DNA of 64,000 bases from Malassezia japonica. Its lineage: Eukaryota > Basidiomycota > Malasseziomycetes > Malasseziales > Malasseziaceae. Below the pieces are notes generated by a model that did no database searches, was not told the DNA's origin, and was given only the letters and a program-made list of their open reading frames with translations. The stretch lies in the NCBI RefSeq assembly GCF_029542785.1, contig NC_083370.1, forward strand, positions 1,610,001-1,674,000, given 5' to 3'. Both the position numbers and the translations under genes were made by a program. How positions within the stretch are numbered: position 1 is the first letter of the stretch; each line of letters opens with the position of its first letter. Positions 49,090-58,755 of the stretch are shown piece after piece.

Positions 49090-51450
49090 TTAGAGAAAGT
49101 TGAGTGCCGCTGCCAGCTTGTCCGCGGGGTCCGCGTCGAGGCGCGCCATCTCGATCTCGGAGAGGAGCTTCTTGATGCCGATCGAGATCTTTCCTTCCTC
49201 GTTCAGGCCGGCGTGCGCAAGGAGCTGCAGGCAGCGCGCATGCGCCTCCTCCGACGCAAAGAGCTGCGTCTGGCGCAGGACGTGGTCGATGCTGCGCAGC
49301 GACGTGATGGCCGGCACGCGAATGTCGGCGAGGAACGCGTCGCCAATGTCCATCTCGGTCAGCATCGGCTTGTTGGACGTCGTCGCAAGCACGAGCAGGC
49401 GGCGGTCCTTGGGCGGCTGCTTCCCGAGGAGCACCGACAGGGCCTGCAGCACCGGGTTCGAGAAGCGGGGGCCGATCGGCACCCACTCGATGATCTTTTC
49501 GATCGAATCGAGGACAATGATGCTCAGCGGGCTCTTGTACGCGTCGTTAAACACCTTGTTCAGGTACGCAATCTTTCCTTGCTCGTTCATGCCGACCATG
49601 TTCTCCGGCGCAATGAGCTTGATAAAGGGGAAGTCGGACGCCATCGCGATCGTCGCCGCAAGCGCCGTCTTGCCCGAGCCTGCCGGGCCGTAGAGGAGTG
49701 CGGTGACGAGCGACGTGCGCTGGCTTGTGCGCACCTGCTCGACACGCAGCTGGCCGTCGCGCAAAATCACGTCAATGTGCGGCGCATAGTGCATGATGCC
49801 GTTGCGCACGACCTGCTGCAGCTCCTCCTCGGCCACACCAAACGCCGGCTTCACCTCGTCGAGCGCGCACATAAAGTCTTCGCGGTTCACGCGCATGTTT
49901 TCGACGTCGTCCGAGATGCCGGCCATGGTGCCGACCTTGACATGGCGGTTGAATGCAAACGACGTTGCGCTCTTGACAAGACCCGCGATCTCGGCACCCG
50001 AAAAGTTCTTTGTGAGCGTCGCGAGCTCCTCGAGCGCCACATCGTGGTCCATGATGTCGTTGGTGCGCATCTTGGCCGTCTGGATGTTGAGGATCTGCAG
50101 GCGGCCGTGCTCGTCCGGCAGGTTGATCTCCATGTGCACCTCGAGACGGCCCGGACGCAGTAGCGCCTCGTCGATCATGTCGAGACGGTTGGTCATACCG
50201 ATGAGCAGGATATTGTTCAGCTGGTCGACACCGTCCATCTTGGACAGGAGCTGGTTTACGACCGAGTCGCCGACGCCGGTGCCGCCGCCGGTCGAGCCAC
50301 GCTGCTTGCAGATCGCGTCGAGCTCGTCAAAGATGATAATGTGCAGGCCGGATTCATCGCCCTTGGCCTTTTGCTCGGCCTCGGCCTCGGCAAAGAGCTT
50401 GCGGATGTTTTCCTCGCTCGCACCGACGTACTTGCTCAGAATCTCGGGGCCGTTCACCACCTTGGGCTCACCCGCGTTGAGCATCTTGCCGATCTGGCGC
50501 GCCATGAGCGTCTTACCGGTACCCGGCGGGCCGTACAGCAGCAGACCCTTGACGTGCTGAATACCGAGCTTGTCGACCAGCGCGGGCGGAAAGATGCGCG
50601 AGGCAAACGCACGGCGAAAGATGGCACTAAACTCGGTGTCCAGACCACCGATGCCCATGTCCTCAAACTTAAAGTTGGGCTGGAGGATGGCGTTCGGGCG
50701 CGCGCGCTTGCCGCTGGCCTTGAGCTGTATCGGCGAGTTGGGCGCCTTGGCAAAGTTGAGCTGCGTCTCGGGCGTAACGAGACCCATCTGGCTCGGCCCC
50801 TCGAGCGAGCCGAGGCCCCGCACCGTCGCGCGCAGGTTGTGCCCGTGGAACTCGAATACGAGAATCTGGCTCGAGGACAGGAGGTGCGCACTAAAGGCAC
50901 GCAGGAACACCTGCTGCATCTCGTCCGCGTCAAACACGTCCGGCACCGCCATCGAGCGGCTCAGAAAGTCGAGCTCGAGGTCGACGCTGCCGAGGTACAT
51001 CGCCGAGCCGAACTGCGCCGGATCAAACGCCTCGACGGTCACGTCCTGCCCTTCGGCGCTGAGCGCGGCCCACTGGCGCTGGAGCAGCGCCGTGCCGATC
51101 GTCCGGGGCTGGATCGTGCGCGTGGTGTCGGCGCGAGCGGTAAACGCGTAGCGCCCATTCACCAGCACGTACTGCGTCGAGCCCCACTCCTCCGGATTCA
51201 AAACCACGCAGTTGCTCGTGTTGAGCGCCTGTGGCGACTTGACCACACGGAACACATGCGGCTGGCGCGTCTCGGCGGTGCGCACCGGCACCGGTGGCGG
51301 CGCAGCGGCCGCCTGGCGCACCGGCACCTGCGGCGCTTGGGGCGGCGGCACACGCGCCGGCGGCGCGCGGCTTCCGCCGTACAAACTATGAATATCTCCT
51401 CCGGCGCGGTCTGCGCCCGGCGCGCTGCTCCCTCGGAAAAAGCCCGCCAT
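49090..51450 (-). CDS. SEC18: NSF/Sec18 AAA ATPase
   Basis: A 786-residue hexameric ATPase that disassembles SNARE complexes after membrane fusion, recruited by alpha-SNAP/Sec17. Domains: a disordered Pro/Ala-rich start, the N domain (about 65-240), D1 with GPPGTGKT, IIIFDELDAI and RPGRLEV (arginine finger region), and D2 with GPAGSGKT and LDSIEKII. D2 is the hexamerising, weak-ATPase ring in the family. The start is the ATG of MAGFFRGS; the much longer open frame continuing upstream is read-through of the neighbouring gene's opposite strand. Confidence 0.96.
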   Translation of the reverse strand: MAGFFRGSSAPGADRAGGDIHSLYGGSRAPPARVPPPQAPQVPVRQAAAAPPPVPVRTAETRQPHVFRVVKSPQALNTSNCVVLNPEEWGSTQYVLVNGRYAFTARADTTRTIQPRTIGTALLQRQWAALSAEGQDVTVEAFDPAQFGSAMYLGSVDLELDFLSRSMAVPDVFDADEMQQVFLRAFSAHLLSSSQILVFEFHGHNLRATVRGLGSLEGPSQMGLVTPETQLNFAKAPNSPIQLKASGKRARPNAILQPNFKFEDMGIGGLDTEFSAIFRRAFASRIFPPALVDKLGIQHVKGLLLYGPPGTGKTLMARQIGKMLNAGEPKVVNGPEILSKYVGASEENIRKLFAEAEAEQKAKGDESGLHIIIFDELDAICKQRGSTGGGTGVGDSVVNQLLSKMDGVDQLNNILLIGMTNRLDMIDEALLRPGRLEVHMEINLPDEHGRLQILNIQTAKMRTNDIMDHDVALEELATLTKNFSGAEIAGLVKSATSFAFNRHVKVGTMAGISDDVENMRVNREDFMCALDEVKPAFGVAEEELQQVVRNGIMHYAPHIDVILRDGQLRVEQVRTSQRTSLVTALLYGPAGSGKTALAATIAMASDFPFIKLIAPENMVGMNEQGKIAYLNKVFNDAYKSPLSIIVLDSIEKIIEWVPIGPRFSNPVLQALSVLLGKQPPKDRRLLVLATTSNKPMLTEMDIGDAFLADIRVPAITSLRSIDHVLRQTQLFASEEAHARCLQLLAHAGLNEEGKISIGIKKLLSEIEMARLDADPADKLAAALNFL

Positions 51451-51528
51451 GGTCGTTGATGGTGCCTGGCGCCTGTGCGCGCTGACTAAACCACGTGGAT
51501 CGGGTCGCCGCGGCTCGCTTTCCGATCG
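51451..51528. promoter_or_regulatory. 78-bp bidirectional promoter with CCACGTGG
   Basis: Between SEC18 and the PP2C gene; CCACGTGG at 51491-51498. Confidence 0.5.
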
Positions 51529-53645
51529 ATGCCTGGGCGGAGCGGACTGGGGCGGGTGTGTGTGCGCCCTAAGCTGCGTGTATCGCATCCTACTGCGCCT
51601 GTGCGCTGCGGAGCGAGCGCGTTTACGACCCAGAGCGCCAACGCGCGGAATTCGACGACGCGGCCTGCCGGTCGCGTGCCGCCGACAAGCACCTCGGCCG
51701 CGTACCAGCGGCAGCGCCGCACCGAGTGGCTCCTGGTTGGCGTCGCAGGCTCTGCTGCAGCGTTTGGAGGCTGGTACTACTGGGCAAATATCCGTACACG
51801 CCACATGCCCGACGACGCGCGGCCCTACTCGACGCCGGCGCGCCCGTCGACCTTTTCGATTCCTGCACGGGTACGTGGCCCGAACGATCCCGCGTACAAG
51901 GTCATTACGCCGCTGACGCCGGAGGAGGTCGATTCGCGCCTGCGTGCGAATGAGCGCAGCACGTCGGTCGACCGCCCGGCCGGCGCGTGCCTTGTGGCGC
52001 GCTACGACACGAACTGCGTGCCGAGCAACGACCCGGTCGAGGACCGCCACGCGGAAGTCATCGTCGAGCGCGACCGCGGGATCAGCGAGCAGGGCCCGCG
52101 CGGTGACCTGTGCTTCTTTACGGTGATGGACGGCCACGGCGGCCACTATACCTCCCAGCTTCTTTCGCAGAAGCTCATTGCGTTTGTCGCACTCGAGCTC
52201 GACAAGGTCTTTCGCGAGACGGGCGAGTACGCCAAGATGGGGCGCGCCGACATGTCGATTTCTTCGTCGGTGTGGCGCACGCTCTTTGGCGGCGACCGCC
52301 AAAAGAATGCACACCAGCTCGCGGCCTATGCGCTGGACGGCAACCCCGAGATTGTGAAGCGCGCCTTTGTCAAGGGCTTCCGCGGCCTCGACAAGGAGAT
52401 TACCAACACGCCGCTCGAGCTGCTCAAACAGTACGAGCTGAGTCTCGCCGCGGCCTCTTCGCAAGGCACCGCGCCGAGCGCGTCCGACTCGAAGAACTCC
52501 CTCTCGTCGCTCGCCCACTCGATCTGGCCGTCGACGGTGACCGGCGCGCCGCACGCTGCGCCGTTCTTTAGCGCGTCGCAGACGTCCGCTCGCGAGGCGC
52601 TCCTGCCGGCGCTCAGCGGAAGCTGTGCCCAGATGGTGTACATTGACAGCGCCCGCCGCGACCTGTACGTCGCCACGACCGGCGACTCGCGCGCCGTCGC
52701 GGGGTACTGGGACGAGCGCGCTGGGCGCTGGGAGGTCGAGGCGCTCTCCATCGACCAGACCGGCCGCAACCCCGACGAGGTGCGCCGCATCCAGCGCGAG
52801 CACCCCGCCGACGAGCAGCAGTCGGTCATCCAGCGGGGACGTGTGCTGGGCGGCCTCGAGCCGACGCGCGCCTTTGGCGACGGCCGCTACAAGTGGGACC
52901 GCAACACGCAGGCGCGCCTCATCGAGGCGTTCCTGCCGAACCGCCAAAGCGCGCGTGGGCCGCCCAAGGCACTCCAGACGCCGCCCTACGTCACCGCCGA
53001 GCCGGTCGTCGAGTGGCGCAAGATCCCGATCGGGCACGAAGAGCACGCGCAGCCGGACTCGCTCGTCGCCGCCGCCTCCGAGGGCCTTACGTCGCTCTCG
53101 GGCAGCACCTCGACGCGCGAGCTGCGCTTCATCATCATGGCGACCGACGGGCTCTGGGACCTGATGTCGAACCAGGAGGCAGTCGGCCTCGTGGCCGGCC
53201 ACCTCGCCGGGATCCGCGGCGAGGTGCGTGCCGCGGACCTGCAGCAGCAGTGCTTTTCGCCGTCCAAGAGCGCGCCCGCACTCGCTGCCAAGGCGGCGGC
53301 GTCCGACGAGAAGGCCACGCCCTCGTCCGAGCACGGGCCACACCACCCCCTGCTGCGCACGCCGAACCACCTGCAAAAGTTCTCGTTCCAAGACGACAAT
53401 CTGAGCACGCACTTGGTGCGCAATGCGCTCGGCGGCGCCGCGCGCGAGCGCGTCGCCGGCCTGCTCGCCATCCCCAGCCCCGAGTCGAGGCGGTACCGCG
53501 ACGATGTACGTACAATAACTAACCCAGATCACTGTCAAGTATGTGTGCTACGAACTAACCCAGTGTCATCCTCTTCAACACCCCCAAACCGAAAGCCAGC
53601 CGCGACGAGGCGTCGGCGCACGCGCCGCGGGCCGCCAAATTGTAG
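51529..53645 (+). CDS. Mitochondrial-type PP2C protein phosphatase (Ptc5-like)
   Basis: A 689-residue protein from exons 51529-53505, 53528-53538 and 53564-53645. The introns are 22 and 25 nt and enclose an 11-nt microexon. Splicing restores the last PP2C strand (RRYRDDITV then VILFNTPKPK), which the unspliced frame destroys. The N-terminus is Arg/Ser-rich like a mitochondrial presequence, followed by a membrane segment (WLLVGVAGSAAAFGGWYYW). PP2C metal-binding motifs: EDRHAE, VMDGHGGH, ATTGDSRAV and MATDGLWD. Yeast Ptc5 dephosphorylates pyruvate dehydrogenase; the same role is plausible. Several low-complexity insertions enlarge the domain. Confidence 0.9.
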
Positions 53646-53795
53646 CACGGGCCGCGTGTGCGTGGGGGCCGCTGCGGCCCCTTGTCCATAGCCAATCAGG
53701 TGTCGTGGATTGGTTTTGCGAACTCGTTACCCCGGCAATTTTCCGTCGGCCGACACGCCAACGTTGCGAAAGCATACGTCTCGCACCGTACCAGC
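53646..53795 (+). promoter_or_regulatory. Promoter of cytochrome b5 gene
   Basis: 150 bp between the phosphatase stop and the cytochrome b5 start on the same strand. It contains a CCAAT sequence (53692-53696) but no CACGTG box. Confidence 0.35.
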
Positions 53796-54244
53796 ATGTC
53801 GCGCCAGATTACGTTCGCTGAGCTCTGCGAGCACAACACCGAGCAGGACCTGTGGCTCCTCATTGACGGCAAAGGTATGCTGAAAAAAAACTAATGTAGT
53901 CTACGATGTGACTAAGTTCATGCCCGAGCACCCTGGTGGTGACGAGGTTCTTACCACCGAGGCTGGCAAGGACGCAACCGAGCACTTTGAGGACGTCGGC
54001 CACTCGGACGACGCCCGCGACCAGCTCAAGGGCATGCTCATCGGCACGCTCGCTGACCCGGTACGTGGCTTGACTAATCGGCAGGAGAACGTGCCCAACA
54101 CTAACCGCTCGTCCACCGAGGGCGGCACTACGGCCGTCGGCCAGCCGTACGTATCTATGCTTACCCAGCCCCCTGCTTGTCATCCTTGCCGTGCTGGGTG
54201 TTATCGCCTACTTTGGGTACACCCGCTTTGTGCTCAAGCAGTAA
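53796..54244 (+). CDS. CYB5: Cytochrome b5, tail-anchored
   Basis: A 125-residue ER protein from four exons: 53796-53874, 53900-54060, 54085-54146 and 54169-54244, with introns of 25, 24 and 22 nt. Heme ligands are His in [10 protein letters not shown] and His in [11 protein letters not shown]. The C-terminal anchor is [20 protein letters not shown], followed by VLKQ. It donates electrons to fatty-acid desaturases and sterol enzymes. The 24-nt intron is the only short one here that is a multiple of three, and it contains no in-frame stop, so retention would insert eight residues before the linker. The stop is 1 bp from that of the convergent gene. Confidence 0.94.
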
Positions 54245-54245
54245 A

Positions 54246-55220
54246 CTAGTCCCGTAGACTAGGACCAACAAGTCGAGAGTCGTTCCAGGCAGCCAGGCGC
54301 CATAACGCAACGCCGAGGGGGGAAAGGCGCGGGTGCGGTGCGAGGGAAAAGACTCCGTGCTCGTGCGAGGCGAAGGCGGGCGCACCGCGCACCAGCTCGG
54401 ACAGGTGCGCGAGCGCGGCCGCACGCAGCGCCGCGTCCCCAAATAGCCCAGGCACGGCATAGGCTACGCACGCGCCCGGCGGCGAGAGACGCGCCGCCGC
54501 GCCGTCGGTAGACTCGTGCAGGACAAGCGAGGCGCCATGACGAGGCGCCTCGGGGGTATACAGAGCGTCCGACCGCATATGCCTCGCTTGGGCCGGACCG
54601 GGGTGGTATGGCGCCGATGCAGCGTTATCTGCGTGCGCTGCTGCACGCTCAAGCGCCCCGGTCTGTGCACGCGCAACAGCCAGCTCGAGCTCCTGAACAA
54701 CACGCTCCTGCAACTGGTGCGTCACGAGCGGCAGGACACGCGGCAAGAGACTCGCTTCCGGCGCGACTGAGCGGTGCATTTCTGCGTAAGCCACGCCACG
54801 TACGTTTCTCCTGGAGCCGCTGGAATACCTGCTGGTCGCCCAGCACCCACATGCCCTTGCCGAGCTTTTTCTGCGCGTACCGCGGATGGAGTATGCCATC
54901 TGGGAGAAGCGTCAGCTCGGTGCCTTCGCCTTTGGGTATATGCACAACTTTGAGCTGTATCATCAGGCCTACATGAGCCTCGTAGCGTACCGTTAGGAAG
55001 CGCAGCATGCGTCACAATGCAGCGGCGCAGCGGCGACGCGAGCAGGTGGACTGCGTCAGTCTCCTCACGTACGCAGCGGATTCGACTCCCAGCGCGCCTC
55101 GAGCTCGTGCATACTCTTCTCTGCATCTGAAGCGCCCGACGCGTACCGCACGCCGCGGCACGCGCCCCGTACGGCGCTCCACACGCCGAGCCGCCGCGGC
55201 GCTCTCAGCAGGCCGGCCAT
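54246..55220 (-). CDS. Unknown protein with mitochondrial presequence
   Basis: A 302-residue protein from exons 55220-55073, 55050-54991, 54968-54804 and 54781-54246; all three introns are 22 nt. No long open frame covers it, yet the four exons join in one frame and give a typical mitochondrial targeting start ([20 protein letters not shown]). A compact domain follows ([20 protein letters not shown], then [33 protein letters not shown]), then a helix-rich C-terminal half. It may be a mitochondrial ribosome or translation-associated protein, but I cannot name a family. Confidence 0.75.
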
Positions 55221-55285
55221 GGCTCCTTGCAACCTCCACATACACGTGATCGGCCGCGCGTCGGCGGCAAGGCTCGCTTCTAACG
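55221..55285. promoter_or_regulatory. 65-bp bidirectional promoter with CACGTG
   Basis: Between the mitochondrial protein gene and RPN12; CACGTG at 55243-55248 (ACACGTGA context). Confidence 0.4.
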
Positions 55286-56147
55286 ATGGCGGTCGACGCG
55301 GCGCTCAAGGCGGCGCACGCCAAGCTCCTTGCCGAGTTCAATGGACTGAACAAGAGAAACACTGCAAGTTCGCTGAATGCGGTGGCAGGTCAGCTTGCCG
55401 AGCTCAAGCTCCTGCTTGCCGAGCGCGAGCTGCTCTACCCCCAGCCGCTGGCGAACGGCCAGCTGGATATCGATGCGTTGGTTCTCGCGCGCGAGACCTT
55501 TGAGATCGGTGCGCTGTGGAGCGTGCTTGCAAAAGACACAAACAGCTTTGACCGGTACTGGAGCCAGCTGAAGCCGTTCTACCTCGATCTACAGTACGTT
55601 TTTTTACTCACGCAGCGCGGCGCTTCCCCCGTCGGCGAACTACGAGCCGATCGTCGGCCTGTCGCTTTTGCGTTCGCTCTCGTCGAACGACATCTCGTCC
55701 TTCCATATGGCTCTCGAGACGCTGCCTACGGATCTCGTGCAGAACAGCGAATACATCAAGCACCCCGTGCTCCTCGAGCGCTGGCTCATGGAGGGCTCCT
55801 ACTCCAACGTCTGGCGCGAGCGCAACAAGGTGCCGCGCGAAGAGTTCCGTTTCTTTGTGGACATGCTCATGGTCACGATCCGTCACGAAATCGCCTCGTG
55901 CGAAGAAAAGGCGTACGATACGCTCCCCCTGAACGACGTCGCCACCCTGCTCTTTTTCGACAGCCTGCCCGAGGTGCTCGAGTTTGCCAAGGAGCGGGGA
56001 TGGCATGTGAACCCCACGAGCCAGACAGTCGAGTTTGCCAACAAGCACTCGGAACGCGGCGCGGCGCACGACGAGGAACGCATCCCGATGCGTGCGACGA
56101 TTTCCTCCAACCTGCACTTTGCGCGCGAGCTGGAGAGCATTGTGTAG
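55286..56147 (+). CDS. RPN12: 26S proteasome regulatory subunit Rpn12 (PSMD8)
   Basis: A 279-residue PCI-domain subunit of the proteasome lid, nuclear and cytosolic. Exons 55286-55593 and 55616-56147 flank a 22-nt intron; the splice yields YLDLHAALPPSANYEPIVGL, as in the family. The PCI region includes LLRSLSSNDISSFHMALETL, HPVLLERWLMEGSYSNVW, RHEIASCEEKAYDTLPLNDV and LEFAKERGWHV. The length fits the family (about 270). Its 3' end is 42 bp from that of the HMG-box gene. Confidence 0.94.
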
Positions 56148-56189
56148 GAAATAGAGTACAACTACAATACATACGGAGTCATTGGTATG

Positions 56190-57679
56190 TTACAACACTT
56201 GTGCCGCTTCGGGCTGGCCCAAGGAGAATGGATGCTTTGCATCGCCCAAGTCGTCTAGCTCGCCGTGTTCGGCATCAAAGCCGACGCTCGACGGCGGCTC
56301 GTCGTCATGCGCCGCATGGGCAGGCGTGTGCGAGGTGCTGGGGCGCGTGATGCCGCGCGACTCCTCGTACTCGCGCCGCAAGCGCTCGTACTCAGCCTTG
56401 TCTTTGTCGGCTTGGTCGAGGTAGGGCTGCTTCTCCTCGTCGCTGAGCGTGCGCCACTTGGCCGCCGCCAGTACGCTCTGCTTGGTCGTCTCGTGCTCGC
56501 CTTCCAGCACTTCTTTCGACATCTCGGGGTCCGTGCGGATCGTGCGCAGGAACAGAAAGTAGGCCGAGAGCGGCTTCTTGGGGGCGTTGGGGTCCTTGAG
56601 GTTACCACGGCGCGATTTGCCCAACTTGCGCTGCGCAGAGCGAAACATGTTCTCGTGGCGGATGTCGTCGGGCGTCAACTTTGCCCGCCACGCTGCGAGA
56701 TCCTTCTCGTACTGCTCCTTGGCCTCTTGGCTGCGCTCCTGGAACTTTTGCCGCTCGCTCTCGGGCAGCGCGGCATACCGCAGGCCCGCATCCTTGGCGA
56801 CGTGCGCAACATTGAGGCGCTCTTCGGGCGACGCAGCCTTGATCTTTTGCAGCTCCTCGGTAAAAAAGATTTGCCATGCGGACGGCGACTGCTTCGGCGG
56901 CTTAAGACGCGACTTGAGCTGCGGCACCGGCGCAGGCTCCTTCTTGCGTGACGCTTCGGGCTGACCAAATTGCGCAAAGCGCATGTCGGGCACCTCCGAG
57001 ACGGGGTACTTGCGGGGACGGCCGAGTTGCTTCTTGGCTTTGCCGACGCCCATCGCGCCCGGCATGCCAGGCGCGCCGGGCGCAGGGAACGGCGACGCGG
57101 CATTGGGGTTCATTGCGGCAGGGAGGCCCGTAGCCGGAATACCGGGAAACATCATGCCGTTGGTAAACTGGGGATAGGACATGGGGACATTGGCAAAGTT
57201 GCCGGGCACGCCGACGTCGGCGCCCCCCAGCATCGGGTTCGTGCTTGACATGGTCTGTGATGTGAGTCCCGGCATGCCCCCGGGCATCGGCCGCGGCATG
57301 CCGTAGCCGTACATGGGCATCGACATGCCCGGCATGGCCGGCATACCGGGCGCCGGCGCGCCGAAGCTCATCGGCGGTACTTGATGAAATGCATAGGGTG
57401 ATGCGGCGAAGCCTGCGTTGCTATCGAGTAGCGTGTTGGAATCAGGGCTCACAAGGCGGTTGGGGGGTGGGATACCCCCTCCCTCGCCCTGAGGGTGATG
57501 GTTTGTCTGGGGTATTAGTACGGCTCGCGTCAATCCCTGCGTCTCCACCAATTAGAACGACCCGGGCACTCGCCTTAAGGGCGGTGTACCCGGGAGGAGC
57601 CGTCCCGGGGGGACTGCGCTGATCGGACAATCGGTGGTTGGATAGACGCAGGAACCAAATAATTTAGGCGACGTACCAT
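56190..57679 (-). CDS. Protein with two HMG boxes
   Basis: A predicted 439-residue DNA-binding protein. The first 160 residues are Pro/Met/Gly-rich and disordered. An AT-hook-like GRPRKYP lies near 175. HMG box 1 is around 210-275 (SPSAWQIFFTEELQKIK...KFQERSQEAKEQYEKDL). HMG box 2 follows at about 310-385 (DPNAPKKPLSAYFLFLRTIR...KQPYLDQADKDKAEYERL). A nuclear chromatin or transcription role is inferred. The proposed start is an ATG at 57679 forming a one-codon coding exon, joined through a 170-nt intron (57507-57676) to TNHHPQGEGG. If that splice is wrong, a start further inside the disordered part is possible. Confidence 0.85.
57507..57676 (-). ncRNA. Structured 170-nt intron, candidate RNA element
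   Basis: The intron begins GTACGT and ends TACTAATACCCCAG (minus strand). On the plus strand, CCTGCGTCTCCACC (57536-57549) pairs with GGTGG (57633-57637) and AGACGCAGG (57644-57652), giving a 14-bp bulged closing stem. Inside it is a 13-bp hairpin built on CCCGGG (57561-57566 and 57589-57594) and another on GTCCC/GGGAC (57602-57614). The structure is almost symmetrical, so either strand could form it. It does not match a TPP riboswitch, tRNA or C/D snoRNA by eye. Confidence 0.35.
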
Positions 57680-57951
57680 TGACGCTTGTAGATGCGGGAG
57701 GGACTTTAGCAGTGCCACCCGATGGCTCCGCAGGGGGTTGGACGGAGACGAGGCAAGGGCGAGTGGCGTTATGCCTCAGCTGCGTGGCTTTTCGGGGAGG
57801 CGCGGTTGCAGCTGCAGGCTAGGCACATTTTCCCCCAACGCGGGCCACTCTTTGGCGGAATTTGCAGCAGGCGCAGATGCCGCGCTTCTACATCACATGC
57901 ACGTGATTTAAACCCCCGATCGTGTGCGCTGCAGCACTGCCGCAACATCGC
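57680..57951. promoter_or_regulatory. Bidirectional region (HMG-box/esterase) with CACGTG
   Basis: 272 bp between divergent starts. CACGTG at 57900-57905 (GCACGTGA context). No gene is seen in it. Confidence 0.35.
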
Positions 57952-58755
57952 ATGAACGCCAAGCCAGTGGAGCACGAGCCACGTACGCGCCCTGCGCCCT
58001 CGGCACCGGCGCTCCAGGCCTTCAATGGAACCAGGGTGCAGATCGAATACGCAGGCGCGCCGGACGGCGTCGACTCGAATTTGCTCATCCTCCTGCACGG
58101 CCTCGGCGACCGCGCCGCGCCTTTTCGGCAGCTCGGCACTTCGCTGCAGCGCACGCTGCCGCAAACGGCCGTGCTGTGCATCCAGGGGCTAAAGCGCGTG
58201 CCGCTCCTCGAAGAAGACGCGTGGATGTGGTGGGACACGTTTGATATGCTCGGCGAAACGATCCCCAACCCCGATCCAAGGCACGCGATCGGGGCCATCG
58301 AGGGCGCGCTCGCCTACCTCTGTGCGCCGCAGGACAAGGGGGGGTGCGCATGGCCGAACGAAAACGTGCACCTCTTTGGGTACGGGCAGGGAGGCTCGCT
58401 CGCGCTCGAGGCGCTTGCAGCGCGGCGGCCGAACGCGGTCGGGAGCGTCACGAGCGTATGCGGCCCTTTTCTGTCGCTGCCGACTTTTACCCCGCCGCTG
58501 ACGACACCGGCGTGCTTCGTGACGCGCTTTGCGCCGCCGGTGCTCCAGTCCTCGGCGCTCGCCAAGGGGCAGCTTGCGGCGGTAAATAAGGCGTTCAAAC
58601 ACGTCACACACCACAACTATCCGCCTTCCATGGCACCCGTCGAAGAGGCTATGATCCGGGGGAACGAGTGGCGCGACCTGCACGTCTTTTGGAGCAAGCT
58701 GTGGCGCAACCGCTCGGCATGGGAACTCGGTGGGGATCTATACACGGTCTCTTAG
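57952..58755 (+). CDS. Alpha/beta-hydrolase, esterase/phospholipase type
   Basis: A 267-residue intronless hydrolase of the carboxylesterase/acyl-protein thioesterase-like superfamily. LLILLHGLGDRAAPFRQL carries the oxyanion-hole motif. The nucleophile elbow is unusual: GYGQGG replaces the expected GxSxG, with Gln where the catalytic serine normally is. That raises the chance it is catalytically inactive or uses another residue. It resembles fungal YDL057W-type proteins. The start is the ATG at 57952; the upstream extension uses a non-ATG codon. It overlaps the 3' end of NSE3 by 4 bp. Confidence 0.85.
   Translation: MNAKPVEHEPRTRPAPSAPALQAFNGTRVQIEYAGAPDGVDSNLLILLHGLGDRAAPFRQLGTSLQRTLPQTAVLCIQGLKRVPLLEEDAWMWWDTFDMLGETIPNPDPRHAIGAIEGALAYLCAPQDKGGCAWPNENVHLFGYGQGGSLALEALAARRPNAVGSVTSVCGPFLSLPTFTPPLTTPACFVTRFAPPVLQSSALAKGQLAAVNKAFKHVTHHNYPPSMAPVEEAMIRGNEWRDLHVFWSKLWRNRSAWELGGDLYTVS

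Noticed and set aside
51451..53538. Open frame continuing upstream of SEC18 on the minus strand to 53538
   Set aside because: It runs antisense through the PP2C gene; Sec18 similarity begins only at the ATG at 51450.
57507..57676. TPP riboswitch in the structured intron
   Set aside because: A GCAGGGA stretch and location near a start codon recalled fungal TPP riboswitches, but the essential CTGAGA and GAACCTGATC-type segments are absent.
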